The translations under genes were made by a program, and so were the position numbers. A DNA stretch of 64,000 nt from Bacteroidales bacterium. Lineage in GTDB: Bacteria; Bacteroidota; Bacteroidia; Bacteroidales; Rikenellaceae. Where the stretch lies: assembly GCA_910574205.1 (NCBI GenBank), contig CAJSYJ010000001.1, positions 1 to 64,000 of the forward strand. The letters run 5' to 3'. Below, one piece after another: positions 55,670 through 64,000 of the stretch; the stretch's first letter is position 1; every line of letters begins with the position of its first letter. The notes under the pieces were generated by a model that worked only from the letters and a program-made list of their open reading frames with translations, made no database searches and had not been told where the DNA came from.

Positions 55670-56974
55670 TTACAAGTTAATACCCCGATTTTGTATCCTT
55701 GTCGGTATTCCCAATGTTTCCATAAACTCGTCTTTCTTTCGCCTGAACCAGCTAACGTGTGAAACACCGTCAATGTTGAGTTCAAATTTTCCTTCTGTGT
55801 CCTGTTTGAGAGAGCAGACCGCACCGTCAGCCTTGAAGTGTCTGTTGAACTCTCGGGAATATAGTTCACCTCTAATGGAAACATCTTTGAATGTGCATAG
55901 CTTTCTAATAGCAGCATCACCAAAATTCAGAGTATCACGCAGAAACTTTATTGTCGGCATTAATTTCTCTACATACGGAAAATAGCGTTTGACAAAATCC
56001 ACAAACTCGGACAGCTTGCTGTTTTGCTGTTCGTATGCGCTTTTCATTTCTCGCATCTGCTTGATATGCCGTTCCTCTTTTCGTTGGGCATCCTCTTCAA
56101 GTTCAATGATTCGATTCTGTAAGGTTACATTTTGTTTCTCCAATGTTTTGACCTTATTACTGCCGAAAAGAGAACCGACACTTTCCGCTATGTTGGTGGC
56201 GGCTGTTGTGGCAGCCTCTTTCAGTTTTTCGGTCTGTACCTCTTTCTTTACTTGCCTGAGTTCCTCCTGTGCCGTTTCCTTGCGGTCTTGGAGTTGTGCT
56301 ATATCGGTCTGTAATTGCTCCGTCTGCTGCATCAAATCACGGTAATACTGCCGTGTGGTGATATGCTTCGCTTCCGAACCGTCAATGCCACGCTGCAACC
56401 CATAACCGCTCATAGCTTGGGCGTAGGTGTCCTGATAAGATTTGAGCTTGGCTCGTGTCATAATATCATCGGCACAAAGTCGGGCTGTCTCGGTCGGTTT
56501 CTTGCGGTATCGCTTCCTAACCTGTTCCTCTTTCTTCTTGCGCTTGCGCTCTCCCTTGACGATCGGTACAAGGGTGGCGTGTATGTGCGGTGTCTGCTCG
56601 TCCATGTGCAGGACTGCCGACACGATATTCTCCCTGCCGAATGTGTCGGCAAGGTATTTCAGGTTGTCGCTGCACCACTCATCAAGTCTGTCCTCGTTGG
56701 CGATGTGTTCCATATTCTCGTGCGTTCCCGTAAGTAGGACACGGATTGCCCTTACTTGGTTGTTGCCGATTTTGCGTGTCAATCCTGCAGTGTCCAATCG
56801 GTGCTGTATGGCTTGCGTCCTACTTTCCACTCCGTCAGGAAATGTTATCAGTTCCCGATTGAGGTGTGTCCTGCTCTCATCGGCATTCTTAGGTTTGATG
56901 GTGCGCTCTATGTGCGCTGACATGGCGGCATCCGTTCCGCTTGTCTTCTCCATGTGTAATACTGCATAACCCAT
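55670..56974 (-). CDS. MobV-family relaxase (Pre/Mob type)
   Basis: A 434-residue relaxase of the MobV (Pre/Mob) family of mobilizable elements. It starts MGYAVLHMEKTSG. Motif I includes NADESRTHLNRELI near residue 35, and the metal motif HMDEQTPHIHATLVPI near 130 gives H-x-D-E-x-x-P-H-x-H. The C-terminal half (about 210-330) is a long coiled coil (QTEQLQTDIAQLQDRKE). MobV proteins nick at oriT or recombine at RSA sites. ATG 56974 is preferred; it has the usual N-terminus and a purine-rich AGAAAGGA upstream, and earlier codons would lie in the MATE remnant. It is 75 bp upstream of the nuclease operon, same strand. Confidence 0.9.
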   Translation of the reverse strand: MGYAVLHMEKTSGTDAAMSAHIERTIKPKNADESRTHLNRELITFPDGVESRTQAIQHRLDTAGLTRKIGNNQVRAIRVLLTGTHENMEHIANEDRLDEWCSDNLKYLADTFGRENIVSAVLHMDEQTPHIHATLVPIVKGERKRKKKEEQVRKRYRKKPTETARLCADDIMTRAKLKSYQDTYAQAMSGYGLQRGIDGSEAKHITTRQYYRDLMQQTEQLQTDIAQLQDRKETAQEELRQVKKEVQTEKLKEAATTAATNIAESVGSLFGSNKVKTLEKQNVTLQNRIIELEEDAQRKEERHIKQMREMKSAYEQQNSKLSEFVDFVKRYFPYVEKLMPTIKFLRDTLNFGDAAIRKLCTFKDVSIRGELYSREFNRHFKADGAVCSLKQDTEGKFELNIDGVSHVSWFRRKKDEFMETLGIPTRIQNRGINL

Positions 56975-56997
56975 GTATAATCCTTTCTTTTTAACTT

Positions 56998-57828
56998 GTG
57001 AAACAATGGTTGATGGTTTACTTCCATACGGCTTCTGCCGTTGGCTGGGGAGTGATGGGTGCGGCATTGGCCACATCGATAGCCTGTGTCGTAGGAGGAG
57101 TGATGGTCTTTGCCTATTTCTTCCGGTTTGCGGACAAACTGCGGTTCTACCCGCTGAAATGGACCGTGACATCGCTGTTGCTGACTCTGCGCAATACCGG
57201 GTACATGGTTCGTATCGGATTCGCCACCTTCCTGACCGAACTGGCTATGAGCGTCATGATGCTCACGGGAAATTATATGTTCATCTCTATGCTCGGCGAA
57301 GAAGGTGTCGCGGCTTTCTCCATCGCCTGCTATCTCTTTCCGGTTGTTTTCTCTATCAGCAATGCCGTTGCCCAGTCGGCGCAACCGATTATCAGCCCCA
57401 ACTACGGGGCACATCTGCTCCACCGCGTCAGCCGGACGCTGCGCATATCGGTTCTTACCGCTGTGATATGCGGAATATCGGTAACGGTCGGACTGTGGGC
57501 GGGAGCGGCGCAGGTCGCCCGCCTTTTTCTCAGTCCGCAGGAGATTGCCTATGGGCTGGCGATCGATGGTTTGCCGCTCTTTGCCTTGTGCGCCGTATTC
57601 TTCGCGATCAACATCGCCTTTATCGGGTACTATCAGAGCATAGAGAAAGCTATGGTTTCCACAGTATATACGCTGTTGCGGGGTATATTGTTACTTGTGC
57701 CGTGCTTCGTCCTCTTACCCCGGGCATTCGGTGTTCCCGGCCTATGGCTCGCCATTCCGACTGCCGAAATGATGACATGTGCCGTCATTTACATCCGATA
57801 CGTCAGGCGGAAATTCGTCGGTATCTGA
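56998..57828 (+). pseudogene. MATE transporter remnant, 5' truncated
   Basis: A 276-codon frame that matches the second half of a MATE exporter from about VGWGVMGAALATSIACVVGG (near 57037) to the C-terminus, with segments such as LRNTGYMVRIGFATFLTELA, AVFFAINIAFIGYYQ and RAFGVPGLWLAIPTAE in parts. Complete MATE proteins are about 450 residues; the first approximately 170-190 are missing and replaced by the relaxase upstream region. The junction between 56997 and 57037 is therefore a boundary of the insertion. A short product from GTG 56998 might still be made, but it would lack the N-terminal bundle. Confidence 0.8.
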
Positions 57829-57912
57829 AATACGATTGCTAACGATGGTCTATCGTACATAAAACGCCTTTCTGCCCAAGAGAAAGAATTTACATTGAAA
57901 TATCATGACAAC

Positions 57913-58095
57913 ATGAAATAAACAAGAAAGAAACGATCCGCACCATATCCAAGGAACTTACCCCACCCATGTCGCAGGACAAAATCGCTCTGGTGCTCGA
58001 CTAAGCCGTCGGGATTACCAAGCGTACCATTGCGGCAGATGAGCCTGTGAAATTGTCCGGCTTCGATTCTTTCGTTCCGTTTCGGCTCTTTTACT
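57913..58095 (+). pseudogene. degraded HU-family DNA-binding protein
   Basis: In the frame of 57921 the sequence reads NKKETIRTISKEL, then DKIALVLD, then a TAA stop at 58002-58004, then AVGITKRTIAADEPVKLSGF with DSF after it. This matches the N-terminal dimerisation half of HU/IHF proteins (ending GFGTF), broken by the in-frame stop and apparently by a one-base shift near the start (ATG 57913). The arm and C-terminus are not preserved. The HU resemblance is by eye only, but the GExVxLxGFxxF pattern is distinctive. Confidence 0.5.
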
Positions 58096-58103
58096 ATCTA
58101 TGT

Positions 58104-59063
58104 CTATCCCACCTGTATTTCCTCGATGTTGACCAGTTTATTGGCGATGGCGTAAATCGTCAGACCTGCGGTCGTGTGAATCTGTAACTTATTTGAGATA
58201 TTCCGGCGATGCGTGGTGACTGTATGCACCGAAAGGTACAATTCCTCGGCAATCTCTTTGTTACTCATCCCTTTCGTCACGCAGGCGACAATATCCTTCT
58301 CCCTGTCGCTGAGCGTCTCCAATTTGTCTTTCTTGTCCGGAGCGTCCTGGTCGGTCTTGTCCGCATAGGCCGTTGCACCTTTTTCCCGTAACTGCTGTTC
58401 GATGAGCTTGACGGCAGGAACAAACAGTTTGTCTTCGATCATGCAGTGCGATGTCAAATCCTGCTCGCACGAAATGATTTCCAGCAAAGCCGCATTCAGC
58501 AAGTAGTTGTTCTTTTCGGGATAGCAACGGATGATAACATCCTTCAACTCTTTGAGCTTGTCGCCTATGGGCGCGTGCTTACTCGCAAATTCGGAGATGG
58601 TGTAGTTGCGTTTCAAATGGCCTTGCGACAACTGCTCGACATAGGAGAATACCACATCATTCTCATACTCCATGTGTTTTCGAACAGCCTGAACATACTC
58701 GTCGTAGAAACGGATGATAAGCATGGCGATATCGTTGCCTTCCGAGCAATCGACGGCTTCGATCAGTTTTCGGCGGATGCTCGGAAGATTGAAATCCAGA
58801 AAGTACTCGTGCGACTGTTTCAGGTAGCGGATCAGCGAAGGCAGAGAGACTTCCCCGAAATGGAAATCCCGTCCCGCGACATAATTCACTACCGCCAAAA
58901 AAGTCTTCTCGTCCACACGATGCGTCCGGCATACCTCCCGAACCGATTTGTCGCCGAAGCCCAAAGAAATATCGAAACGTCCCATGACCAGAATCAACTC
59001 GCTGTTGTTTCTGACCAGATCGCGCATCCTGTCGCCCGGCAGATAACATTTATACTCTTTCAT
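58104..59063 (-). CDS. hemerythrin-domain LuxR-type transcriptional regulator
   Basis: A 319-residue two-domain protein. An N-terminal segment (about 15-60, GRFDISLGFGDKSVREVC) resembles the ScdA/RIC helper domain. A hemerythrin-like domain (about 80-230) keeps ligand patterns of a di-iron site: SHEYF near 85, KHMEYEND near 139, KHAPIGD near 167 and SHCMIEDKLF near 213. A LuxR-type HTH (about 250-310) ends it (LSDREKDIVACVTKGMSNKEIAEEL in parts). A di-iron regulator would sense oxygen, NO or iron. Its -7 box TATTTTTG (59102-59095) is divergent from the heme-uptake operon, which it may control. Confidence 0.85.
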   Translation of the reverse strand: MKEYKCYLPGDRMRDLVRNNSELILVMGRFDISLGFGDKSVREVCRTHRVDEKTFLAVVNYVAGRDFHFGEVSLPSLIRYLKQSHEYFLDFNLPSIRRKLIEAVDCSEGNDIAMLIIRFYDEYVQAVRKHMEYENDVVFSYVEQLSQGHLKRNYTISEFASKHAPIGDKLKELKDVIIRCYPEKNNYLLNAALLEIISCEQDLTSHCMIEDKLFVPAVKLIEQQLREKGATAYADKTDQDAPDKKDKLETLSDREKDIVACVTKGMSNKEIAEELYLSVHTVTTHRRNISNKLQIHTTAGLTIYAIANKLVNIEEIQVG

Positions 59064-59094
59064 CGGGTTCTTAGAAATTATTTATATCCGACTG

Positions 59095-59213
59095 CAAAAA
59101 TACTCACTTATATAAAAACAGACAATACCCAAATTTTGTGAATGATAGTGTCGTAGCGTTACAAAATACTAAAATCGGAGTATTGCCCGCCTTAAAAAGC
59201 GCGGGTAATTTTG
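59095..59213. promoter_or_regulatory. divergent promoters with palindromes, regulator versus heme operon
   Basis: Minus strand: TATTTTTG (59102-59095) with TTG 20 bp upstream, for the hemerythrin-LuxR gene. Plus strand: TTG (59182-59184), a 21-bp spacer and TAATTTTG (59206-59213), for the heme operon. Palindrome AATACT/AGTATT (59165-59170 and 59179-59184) covers the plus -33, and CCCGC/GCGGG (59186-59190 and 59201-59205) fills the spacer. Both are candidate operators. Confidence 0.55.
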
Positions 59214-59253
59214 CAGCCGGAAAAAATAGACAAAACTTAAAAAACAACAGATT

Positions 59254-60081
59254 ATGAAATTGAAAACGATTTTAGCAGTTGCAGTCGTGGCGCTCAGCTC
59301 GGCAGCGTGCAGCGAGAATGAGAAACAGCCGGCCGTAGCCGATATCGCCGGCAGTTACGAGGGTTACACACTGGCAGGTTGCGCCTATTTCCAGAACACA
59401 TGCACGGCCGGCGAAACCGTCGTCGTAACCGAAAACACCGACGGCACGGCCCGCGTGACCTTTACCTCCGACTCGTGGGGCGAGTTTACCATTCCCGTTG
59501 CGCAAATGAGCGTGAACGGCGGCACCTACACCCTCACGGGCAGCGGTCAGACAAAAATGGGTATGGGCGGCAACGTCTCCTCCTACGATTGCACATACAC
59601 CGCAGTGATCCATTCATGCGAAAAGGCACAGATGCAGTTCAAGGTCGCCGGTGTCATGGGAGGCCTAACCCTCGACTTTACCACAGGGGAGGCTCCCGCC
59701 GACATGCTGCTGGCCGGGACCTACAAAGGCTACACCGATGCCGACTGCACCTATTTTCAAAACCGCTATACCGACGACGAAAGCCTCAACGTGACGGCCA
59801 ACGGCGACGGAACCCTCGCCGTCCTCTTCGAATCGGCGGCGTGGGGCACATTCAAGGTCGACAAAGCCACTGTCAGGAAGAACGGCGACAATTATACGTT
59901 CACGGGCGAAGGGACGGTGTCGCTGGGCATGGGAGACAACGTAAAGGACTATGCCTTTACCATGACCGGCGAGAGCAACGTTGCAAAGGACGACTATTAC
60001 ATCGCATTCAACGCGCCTGCCGTAATGGGCGGACTTACCGTCACGCTGCTGCCGGGCAAGGCTCCCGCCACCGCAGAGTAA
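59254..60081 (+). CDS. calycin-like repeat lipoprotein of the heme operon
   Basis: A 275-residue lipoprotein with signal MKLKTILAVAVVALSSAAC (Cys near residue 19). Two tandem repeats of about 125 residues follow (about 28-150 and 155-270). Each opens with (S/T)YxGYT..(D/G)C.YFQN, includes a (S/A)WG(E/T)F segment and ends VMGGLT(L/V), typical of calycin-like beta-barrel domains in Bacteroidetes. Such lipoproteins accompany HmuY-type heme systems and may bind heme or a heme-protein at the cell surface. It is the first gene of the operon, 19 bp before hmuY. Confidence 0.75.
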   Translation: MKLKTILAVAVVALSSAACSENEKQPAVADIAGSYEGYTLAGCAYFQNTCTAGETVVVTENTDGTARVTFTSDSWGEFTIPVAQMSVNGGTYTLTGSGQTKMGMGGNVSSYDCTYTAVIHSCEKAQMQFKVAGVMGGLTLDFTTGEAPADMLLAGTYKGYTDADCTYFQNRYTDDESLNVTANGDGTLAVLFESAAWGTFKVDKATVRKNGDNYTFTGEGTVSLGMGDNVKDYAFTMTGESNVAKDDYYIAFNAPAVMGGLTVTLLPGKAPATAE

Positions 60082-60100
60082 TTACCTAATACGAATAGAG

Positions 60101-60760
60101 ATGTCAGTAAGCCATAAGATAACATCTATTCTGCCGGGAGTGATAGCCATACTATCGCTCTCGGCTTGTAACGGCATATTGGAGGATATCTACGACGCAC
60201 CCGAACCCGAAGAGACCAAAATATACGGTTTTATCGCCGTCGATGACAATACGCACACGGGCCGCATATACCTCGACGCGACGGACTACACCGAGTGGCA
60301 CTACATCGACCTGCACGGCAAGTCGGTGACGACGGCCATCGTAGATGCCGAGACACCCGCGAACTGGGACCTTGCCATACACCGCTACGATGCCAAGACC
60401 AACGGCGGTGCCGTCACGGAGAGTACGGCAGCCGGTTTCGGCATGCTGCCCGCCATAAGCTCCATTCCCGAGGAGGCATTTGCTGCTGACGAGTGGACGA
60501 CCGACAAGATAACGGTGGACATGTCGCAGATGATGGACGGTATCATCCGCTATGCCGAAGACTGGTATAACCCCTGTCTCTCCGGATGGCTCCATGTCGA
60601 TACCTCGACCATGCCGCCCGTCTATACGCTTTCGGGAAGAATATACCTGCTGCGCCTCTCGGACGGCACCTGTGCCGCGCTGCGCCTGACGGACTTCATG
60701 AACGATGCCGCCGTCAAGGGTTTCATGACAATCGACTACCTATACCCCGTACAGCCATGA
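60101..60760 (+). CDS. hmuY: HmuY-family heme-binding lipoprotein
   Basis: A 219-residue lipoprotein (signal with SLSACNG, Cys near residue 23). The body is HmuY-like: LDATDYTEWHYIDLHGKSVTT in parts near 55, NWDLAIHRYDAKTNGG near 88, and a C-terminal SGRIYLLRLSDGTCAALRLTDF in parts near 180. HmuY of Porphyromonas gingivalis takes heme from host proteins by two axial ligands and passes it to HmuR. Here candidate axial residues (His or Met) cannot be assigned by eye. It overlaps the receptor gene by 4 bp. Confidence 0.85.
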   Translation: MSVSHKITSILPGVIAILSLSACNGILEDIYDAPEPEETKIYGFIAVDDNTHTGRIYLDATDYTEWHYIDLHGKSVTTAIVDAETPANWDLAIHRYDAKTNGGAVTESTAAGFGMLPAISSIPEEAFAADEWTTDKITVDMSQMMDGIIRYAEDWYNPCLSGWLHVDTSTMPPVYTLSGRIYLLRLSDGTCAALRLTDFMNDAAVKGFMTIDYLYPVQP

Positions 60761-62910
60761 CAGGAAGAACGACGATATTTTTATTGCTCGGTCTGCTCCT
60801 TGCGGTCGATGCTGCGGCACAGCGCAGAATATCCGGCACGGTAACCGGCGACAGGCGCGAGCCCTTGACGGGAGCGACGATCCTTGTGAAGGAAATTGCG
60901 GGACTCGGGGCGGTAACGGACACCGAAGGACGCTATGAACTGCGGCTGCCCGACAAGAAAGAGTATACCCTGACGGCGACATATATAGGTTATTTCGATG
61001 CCAAGCAGACCCTGGCGGCCGACCACGGCGGTGTATTGGATTTCCAGTTAAATGAAAATCCGACATTACTCGAACAAGTCGTGGTAACGGGGACCCGCAC
61101 ACCCAAACTGTTGAAGGACGTGCCCATCGTGACGCGGGTCATCGCCGAATCGGACATCCGGCGCACGGACGCCACCAATATCGGGGATCTCTTACAGACC
61201 GAACTGCCGGGCATCGAGTTTTCCTATTCGATGAACCAGCAGACCTCGCTCAACATGGCTGGATTCGGCGGCAACTCGGTGTTGTTCCTCGTCGACGGGG
61301 AGCGCCTGGCGGGCGAAACGCTCGACAACGTGGATTACAGCCGCTTGAACATGGATAACGTGCAGCGCATCGAAATTGTGAAAGGGGCTGCGTCGTCTCT
61401 CTACGGCTCGAATGCCGTGGGCGGCGTGGTAAACATCATCAGCCGCGAGTCGCAGGAGCCGTGGTCGGTAAATGTCAACGGACGCTACGGCGCGCACAAC
61501 GAACAGCGGTACGGCGGCTCGGCGGGATTCAACCGGGGACGCTTCAACTCCATGACCAACGTGCAGTACACCTCGATTGACGCCATCGACCTTTCGAAAG
61601 GCACGGACAACACGCAGGTCGGCGATTACAGCACCATCTACGGACACTCCGTGCTCAATGTCAAGGAGCGTCTGATATTCACCGCCGCGGAGGGACTGAG
61701 ATTCACGGCGCGGGCCGGCTATTTCTTCCGTGAGCGCAACTCCTCGGAAAGCCTCCGGGACCGTTACCGCAGCTTCACGGGAGGACTGAAAGGAAACTAC
61801 ACCGTCACGGACAAGGACGATCTGGAACTTTCGTACTCGTTCGACCAGTACGACAAGAGCGACTACCTCGTGGCCGGTGGCCGCGACGTGCGCGATTACA
61901 GCAACGTGCAGCACACGCTTCGCACGCTCTATAACCATACCTTCGCGGGCAGGCACATCCTGACCGCCGGCGGCGACTATATGCGCGATTACCTGATGTC
62001 GTACCAGTTCGAGGGCAACGGCAGCCATACCCAGCATACGGCGGACGTCTTCGCCCAGCTCGACTGGAACCCGCACGAGAAATTCAATCTCATCGCCGGA
62101 CTGCGCCTCGACTGGTTCTCGGAAACGAAACTCATGCACCTCTCCCCGAAACTGGGACTGATGTACAAGTTGGGCTGCTGCTCCCTGCGCGGTTCGTATG
62201 CCGGAGGCTTCCGGGCACCAACGCTAAAAGAGATGTATATGAACTTCTACATGGGCAACATATTCATGATTTACGGCAACCCAGACCTGCGACCCGAGTC
62301 GAGCCACAACTTCTCGCTCTCGGCCGAATATATGAAGGGACGTCATAACCTGACGGTTACCGGATTCTATAACATCGTCGACGGACGCATCACCACGGCG
62401 TGGAACCAGGCGCTGGGCGGGCAGGTATACACCAACATGTCGCGCCTGCAAGTGGCGGGAGTGGATGCCAACGCATCGGGCAGCTACCCCTGCGGCATAT
62501 CATGGCGCCTGTCGTATGCCTACACCTACGAGCACATCGGAAAGGGCGAGCCGATGCTCTCCTCGACACGGCCGCATACGGCGACCGCCCGCATCGCCTA
62601 TGACAAGGACTGGAAGAATTACGGTCTGAGCGTGGCGCTGTCGGGACGTTACCTCTCGAAAGTGACCACCGACATCTATACCGAAATTACCTCATACGAG
62701 AAAACCGAGAAGCAGACCTACCCGGGATACACGATCTGGAAACTGAGCCTCTCGCAGCGGGTGTGGCGGGGTGTGAGCGTCACGCTAGCCGTGGACAACC
62801 TCTTCAACTACCGTCCCCGCTACTATTACAGCAACTCCCCGGCTACGACGGGAACCGTCTGCTCGGCGGGGCTGTCGCTCGACATAGAACAAATGTTTAA
62901 GAAAAAATAG
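60757..62910 (+). CDS. hmuR: TonB-dependent heme receptor, HmuR-like
   Basis: A 717-residue outer-membrane receptor. A signal peptide (about 1-22, ending DAAAQ) is followed by a carboxypeptidase-regulatory-like domain (about 24-110, RRISGTVTGDRREPLTGATI), a plug with the TonB-box-like VVVTGTRTPKLLKDVPIV near 110 and SLYGSNAVGGVVNIISRES near 213, and a 22-strand barrel ending in DIEQMFKKK. It takes up heme from HmuY using TonB energy. Its ATG lies in the hmuY stop (ATGA), so this start rather than the earlier in-frame one is used. The next gene, hmuS, follows after 10 bp. Confidence 0.9.
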   Translation: MTGRTTIFLLLGLLLAVDAAAQRRISGTVTGDRREPLTGATILVKEIAGLGAVTDTEGRYELRLPDKKEYTLTATYIGYFDAKQTLAADHGGVLDFQLNENPTLLEQVVVTGTRTPKLLKDVPIVTRVIAESDIRRTDATNIGDLLQTELPGIEFSYSMNQQTSLNMAGFGGNSVLFLVDGERLAGETLDNVDYSRLNMDNVQRIEIVKGAASSLYGSNAVGGVVNIISRESQEPWSVNVNGRYGAHNEQRYGGSAGFNRGRFNSMTNVQYTSIDAIDLSKGTDNTQVGDYSTIYGHSVLNVKERLIFTAAEGLRFTARAGYFFRERNSSESLRDRYRSFTGGLKGNYTVTDKDDLELSYSFDQYDKSDYLVAGGRDVRDYSNVQHTLRTLYNHTFAGRHILTAGGDYMRDYLMSYQFEGNGSHTQHTADVFAQLDWNPHEKFNLIAGLRLDWFSETKLMHLSPKLGLMYKLGCCSLRGSYAGGFRAPTLKEMYMNFYMGNIFMIYGNPDLRPESSHNFSLSAEYMKGRHNLTVTGFYNIVDGRITTAWNQALGGQVYTNMSRLQVAGVDANASGSYPCGISWRLSYAYTYEHIGKGEPMLSSTRPHTATARIAYDKDWKNYGLSVALSGRYLSKVTTDIYTEITSYEKTEKQTYPGYTIWKLSLSQRVWRGVSVTLAVDNLFNYRPRYYYSNSPATTGTVCSAGLSLDIEQMFKKK

Positions 62911-62920
62911 AGACACCGAT

Positions 62921-64000
62921 ATGAAACGAAAGATAATGCTTTGGGCGGGAATCGCCCTGCTCGTCGTCGTGGCGGGCGTGGCGGTGTGGAACGTCTGGTT
63001 CTCCACCACGCGCATCGCCTTTGTAAACTATCAGGTCATCACGCTCGGCCAGATCGCCAAAGCCAACGACAACAGCCGTATCAGCCTCTCCTCACTCGAT
63101 ACGGAGGAGCTGGACCGTCTCGGCAAGTACGATATGGTGCTGATCAACGGTATGGGCCTGCGCATCACGGCCGACCAGCGCGCAGCCATACAGCGTGCCG
63201 CCGATAACGGGCTCGCCGTCATCACGACGATGGCCACCAACCCGGACAATAATATCGTTTCGGCCGACTCCGCTACCGTTGCCACGATCAAAGGCTACCT
63301 CAACGGCGGAGGGCGCCGCAACTACCGCAACATGCTTACCTTCATCCGTCGCAACATCGACGGCAAGACCTTTGACAGCGAAGAGCCCGACGCCCCGCTC
63401 GAACGGGAGCGGAAGCAGTTCTACCACACCGACCCGGCCAATCCCGAAGACGAGGAGACGGATTTCGGCAGCGTCGCCGAATACGAGGCCTTCCTGCGCA
63501 AGCACGGTCTGATGAAAGAGAACGCCCCGCGCATTATCCTCACGGGGCAGATGGGAGAGCCGGAAGAACTGGTCGCCGCGCTGGAAAAGACGGGCAACAA
63601 TGTCTACTGCGTCCGCGACATGCAGGCGGCGGTGCGGAGCGGTCAGGCGGATTCGATACGTCCCTCGGCCGTCATCGACATGGCTCACGGACGCATGGGA
63701 GACTATATGGTGGACTATCTCACGAAGAAAAACATTCCGCTGTTCGCTCCCCTGAACGTCAACCGTCCGGTCAATGAATGGGAGGACGACAAGACGGGAA
63801 TGAACGGCGGCTTCCTGTCGCAAAGCATCGTCATGCCCGAAATCGACGGCGCAATACGCCCGTATGCGCTCTTCGGCCACCGCCTCGACGCCGAGGGATT
63901 GCAGCAGGCATACGCCATCCCCGAACGTCTGGAAACATTCGTCGAGACCGTAAACCGCCACATCGCCCTGCAAAGCAAACCCAACAGCGAGAAGCGGGTG
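62921..64000 (+). CDS. hmuS: CobN/HmuS-like chelatase subunit, partial
   Basis: The frame is open from ATG 62921 to the window end (360 codons, product incomplete). A single membrane anchor is at about 7-25 (LWAGIALLVVVAGVAVWNVW). The following part (LGKYDMVLINGMGLRITADQ, then later FAPLNVNRPVNEWEDD and GGFLSQSIVMPEIDGAI, in parts) matches the N-terminal region of CobN/MgCobalt chelatase large subunits of the HmuS kind. HmuS lies after hmuYR in P. gingivalis and is implicated in removing iron from heme. Full relatives are about 1,200-1,450 residues, so most of the gene is outside this window. Confidence 0.85.
   Translation, partial: MKRKIMLWAGIALLVVVAGVAVWNVWFSTTRIAFVNYQVITLGQIAKANDNSRISLSSLDTEELDRLGKYDMVLINGMGLRITADQRAAIQRAADNGLAVITTMATNPDNNIVSADSATVATIKGYLNGGGRRNYRNMLTFIRRNIDGKTFDSEEPDAPLERERKQFYHTDPANPEDEETDFGSVAEYEAFLRKHGLMKENAPRIILTGQMGEPEELVAALEKTGNNVYCVRDMQAAVRSGQADSIRPSAVIDMAHGRMGDYMVDYLTKKNIPLFAPLNVNRPVNEWEDDKTGMNGGFLSQSIVMPEIDGAIRPYALFGHRLDAEGLQQAYAIPERLETFVETVNRHIALQSKPNSEKRV

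Overview
The window is a bacterial chromosome segment from the order Bacteroidales. Evidence: many genes are preceded by the Bacteroidetes -7 box TAnnTTTG; the tmRNA encodes the tag GNNSYALAA; there is a CTnDOT-like RteA/RteB pair; and there is a HmuY-HmuR-HmuS heme operon. The rather GC-rich core genes make a Rikenellaceae/Alistipes-like host my best guess, but that is an inference, not a proven placement.

Layout. (1) 1-17.8 kb is a decayed conjugative or mobilizable element lying against the 3' end of ssrA. It keeps an excisionase-like HTH gene, a DUF3408 gene, an oriT-like region with mobA (no relaxase follows), rteA-rteB and a truncated tyrosine integrase. Between mobA and rteA sits a cargo block: two tandem AraC regulators, two flavodoxin-type oxidoreductases, an acetyltransferase, a DUF418 membrane protein, a MATE exporter, a secreted hydrolase, a cyclophilin-like lipoprotein, a frameshifted DUF3737 gene and a MalY/PatB-type aminotransferase. 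Four promoters in this block share one operator at a fixed distance from the -7 box, so it looks like a self-contained AraC regulon. (2) 17.8-23.8 kb is core: ssrA, an ftsE-like gene, gyrB, udk, a pentapeptide-repeat gene and a zeta-toxin-like kinase with a 52-residue partner. (3) 23.9-48.6 kb holds two divergent operons. purE-K-L-C-F-M-N-H-D-folD-purB (minus strand) encodes all ten steps from PRPP to IMP plus folD. pyrC-carA-carB-pyrK-pyrD-pyrF-grx-pyrE-pyrB (plus strand) encodes the whole UMP pathway. Each operon has a leader containing a short ORF whose stop codon lies 4-5 nt before an intrinsic terminator, which suggests transcription attenuation. PyrB carries a PyrI-like zinc domain. (4) 48.7-52.3 kb holds mutS and tandem hairpin repeats. 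(5) 52.6-57.0 kb is a largely AT-rich insertion that cuts an SMR exporter gene on the left and abuts a MATE remnant on the right. It carries a MobV relaxase and a three-gene overlapping operon: a PD-(D/E)XK-like nuclease, a beta-CASP metallo-beta-lactamase nuclease and a calcineurin-like phosphoesterase. This is the best candidate here for an undescribed system, possibly phage or plasmid defence. (6) 57.0-64 kb holds a degraded HU-like gene, a hemerythrin-LuxR regulator and, divergent from it, a heme-uptake operon that runs off the window inside hmuS.

All functions are read from motifs, lengths and context; no database search was run. No rRNA, tRNA or CRISPR array was seen.
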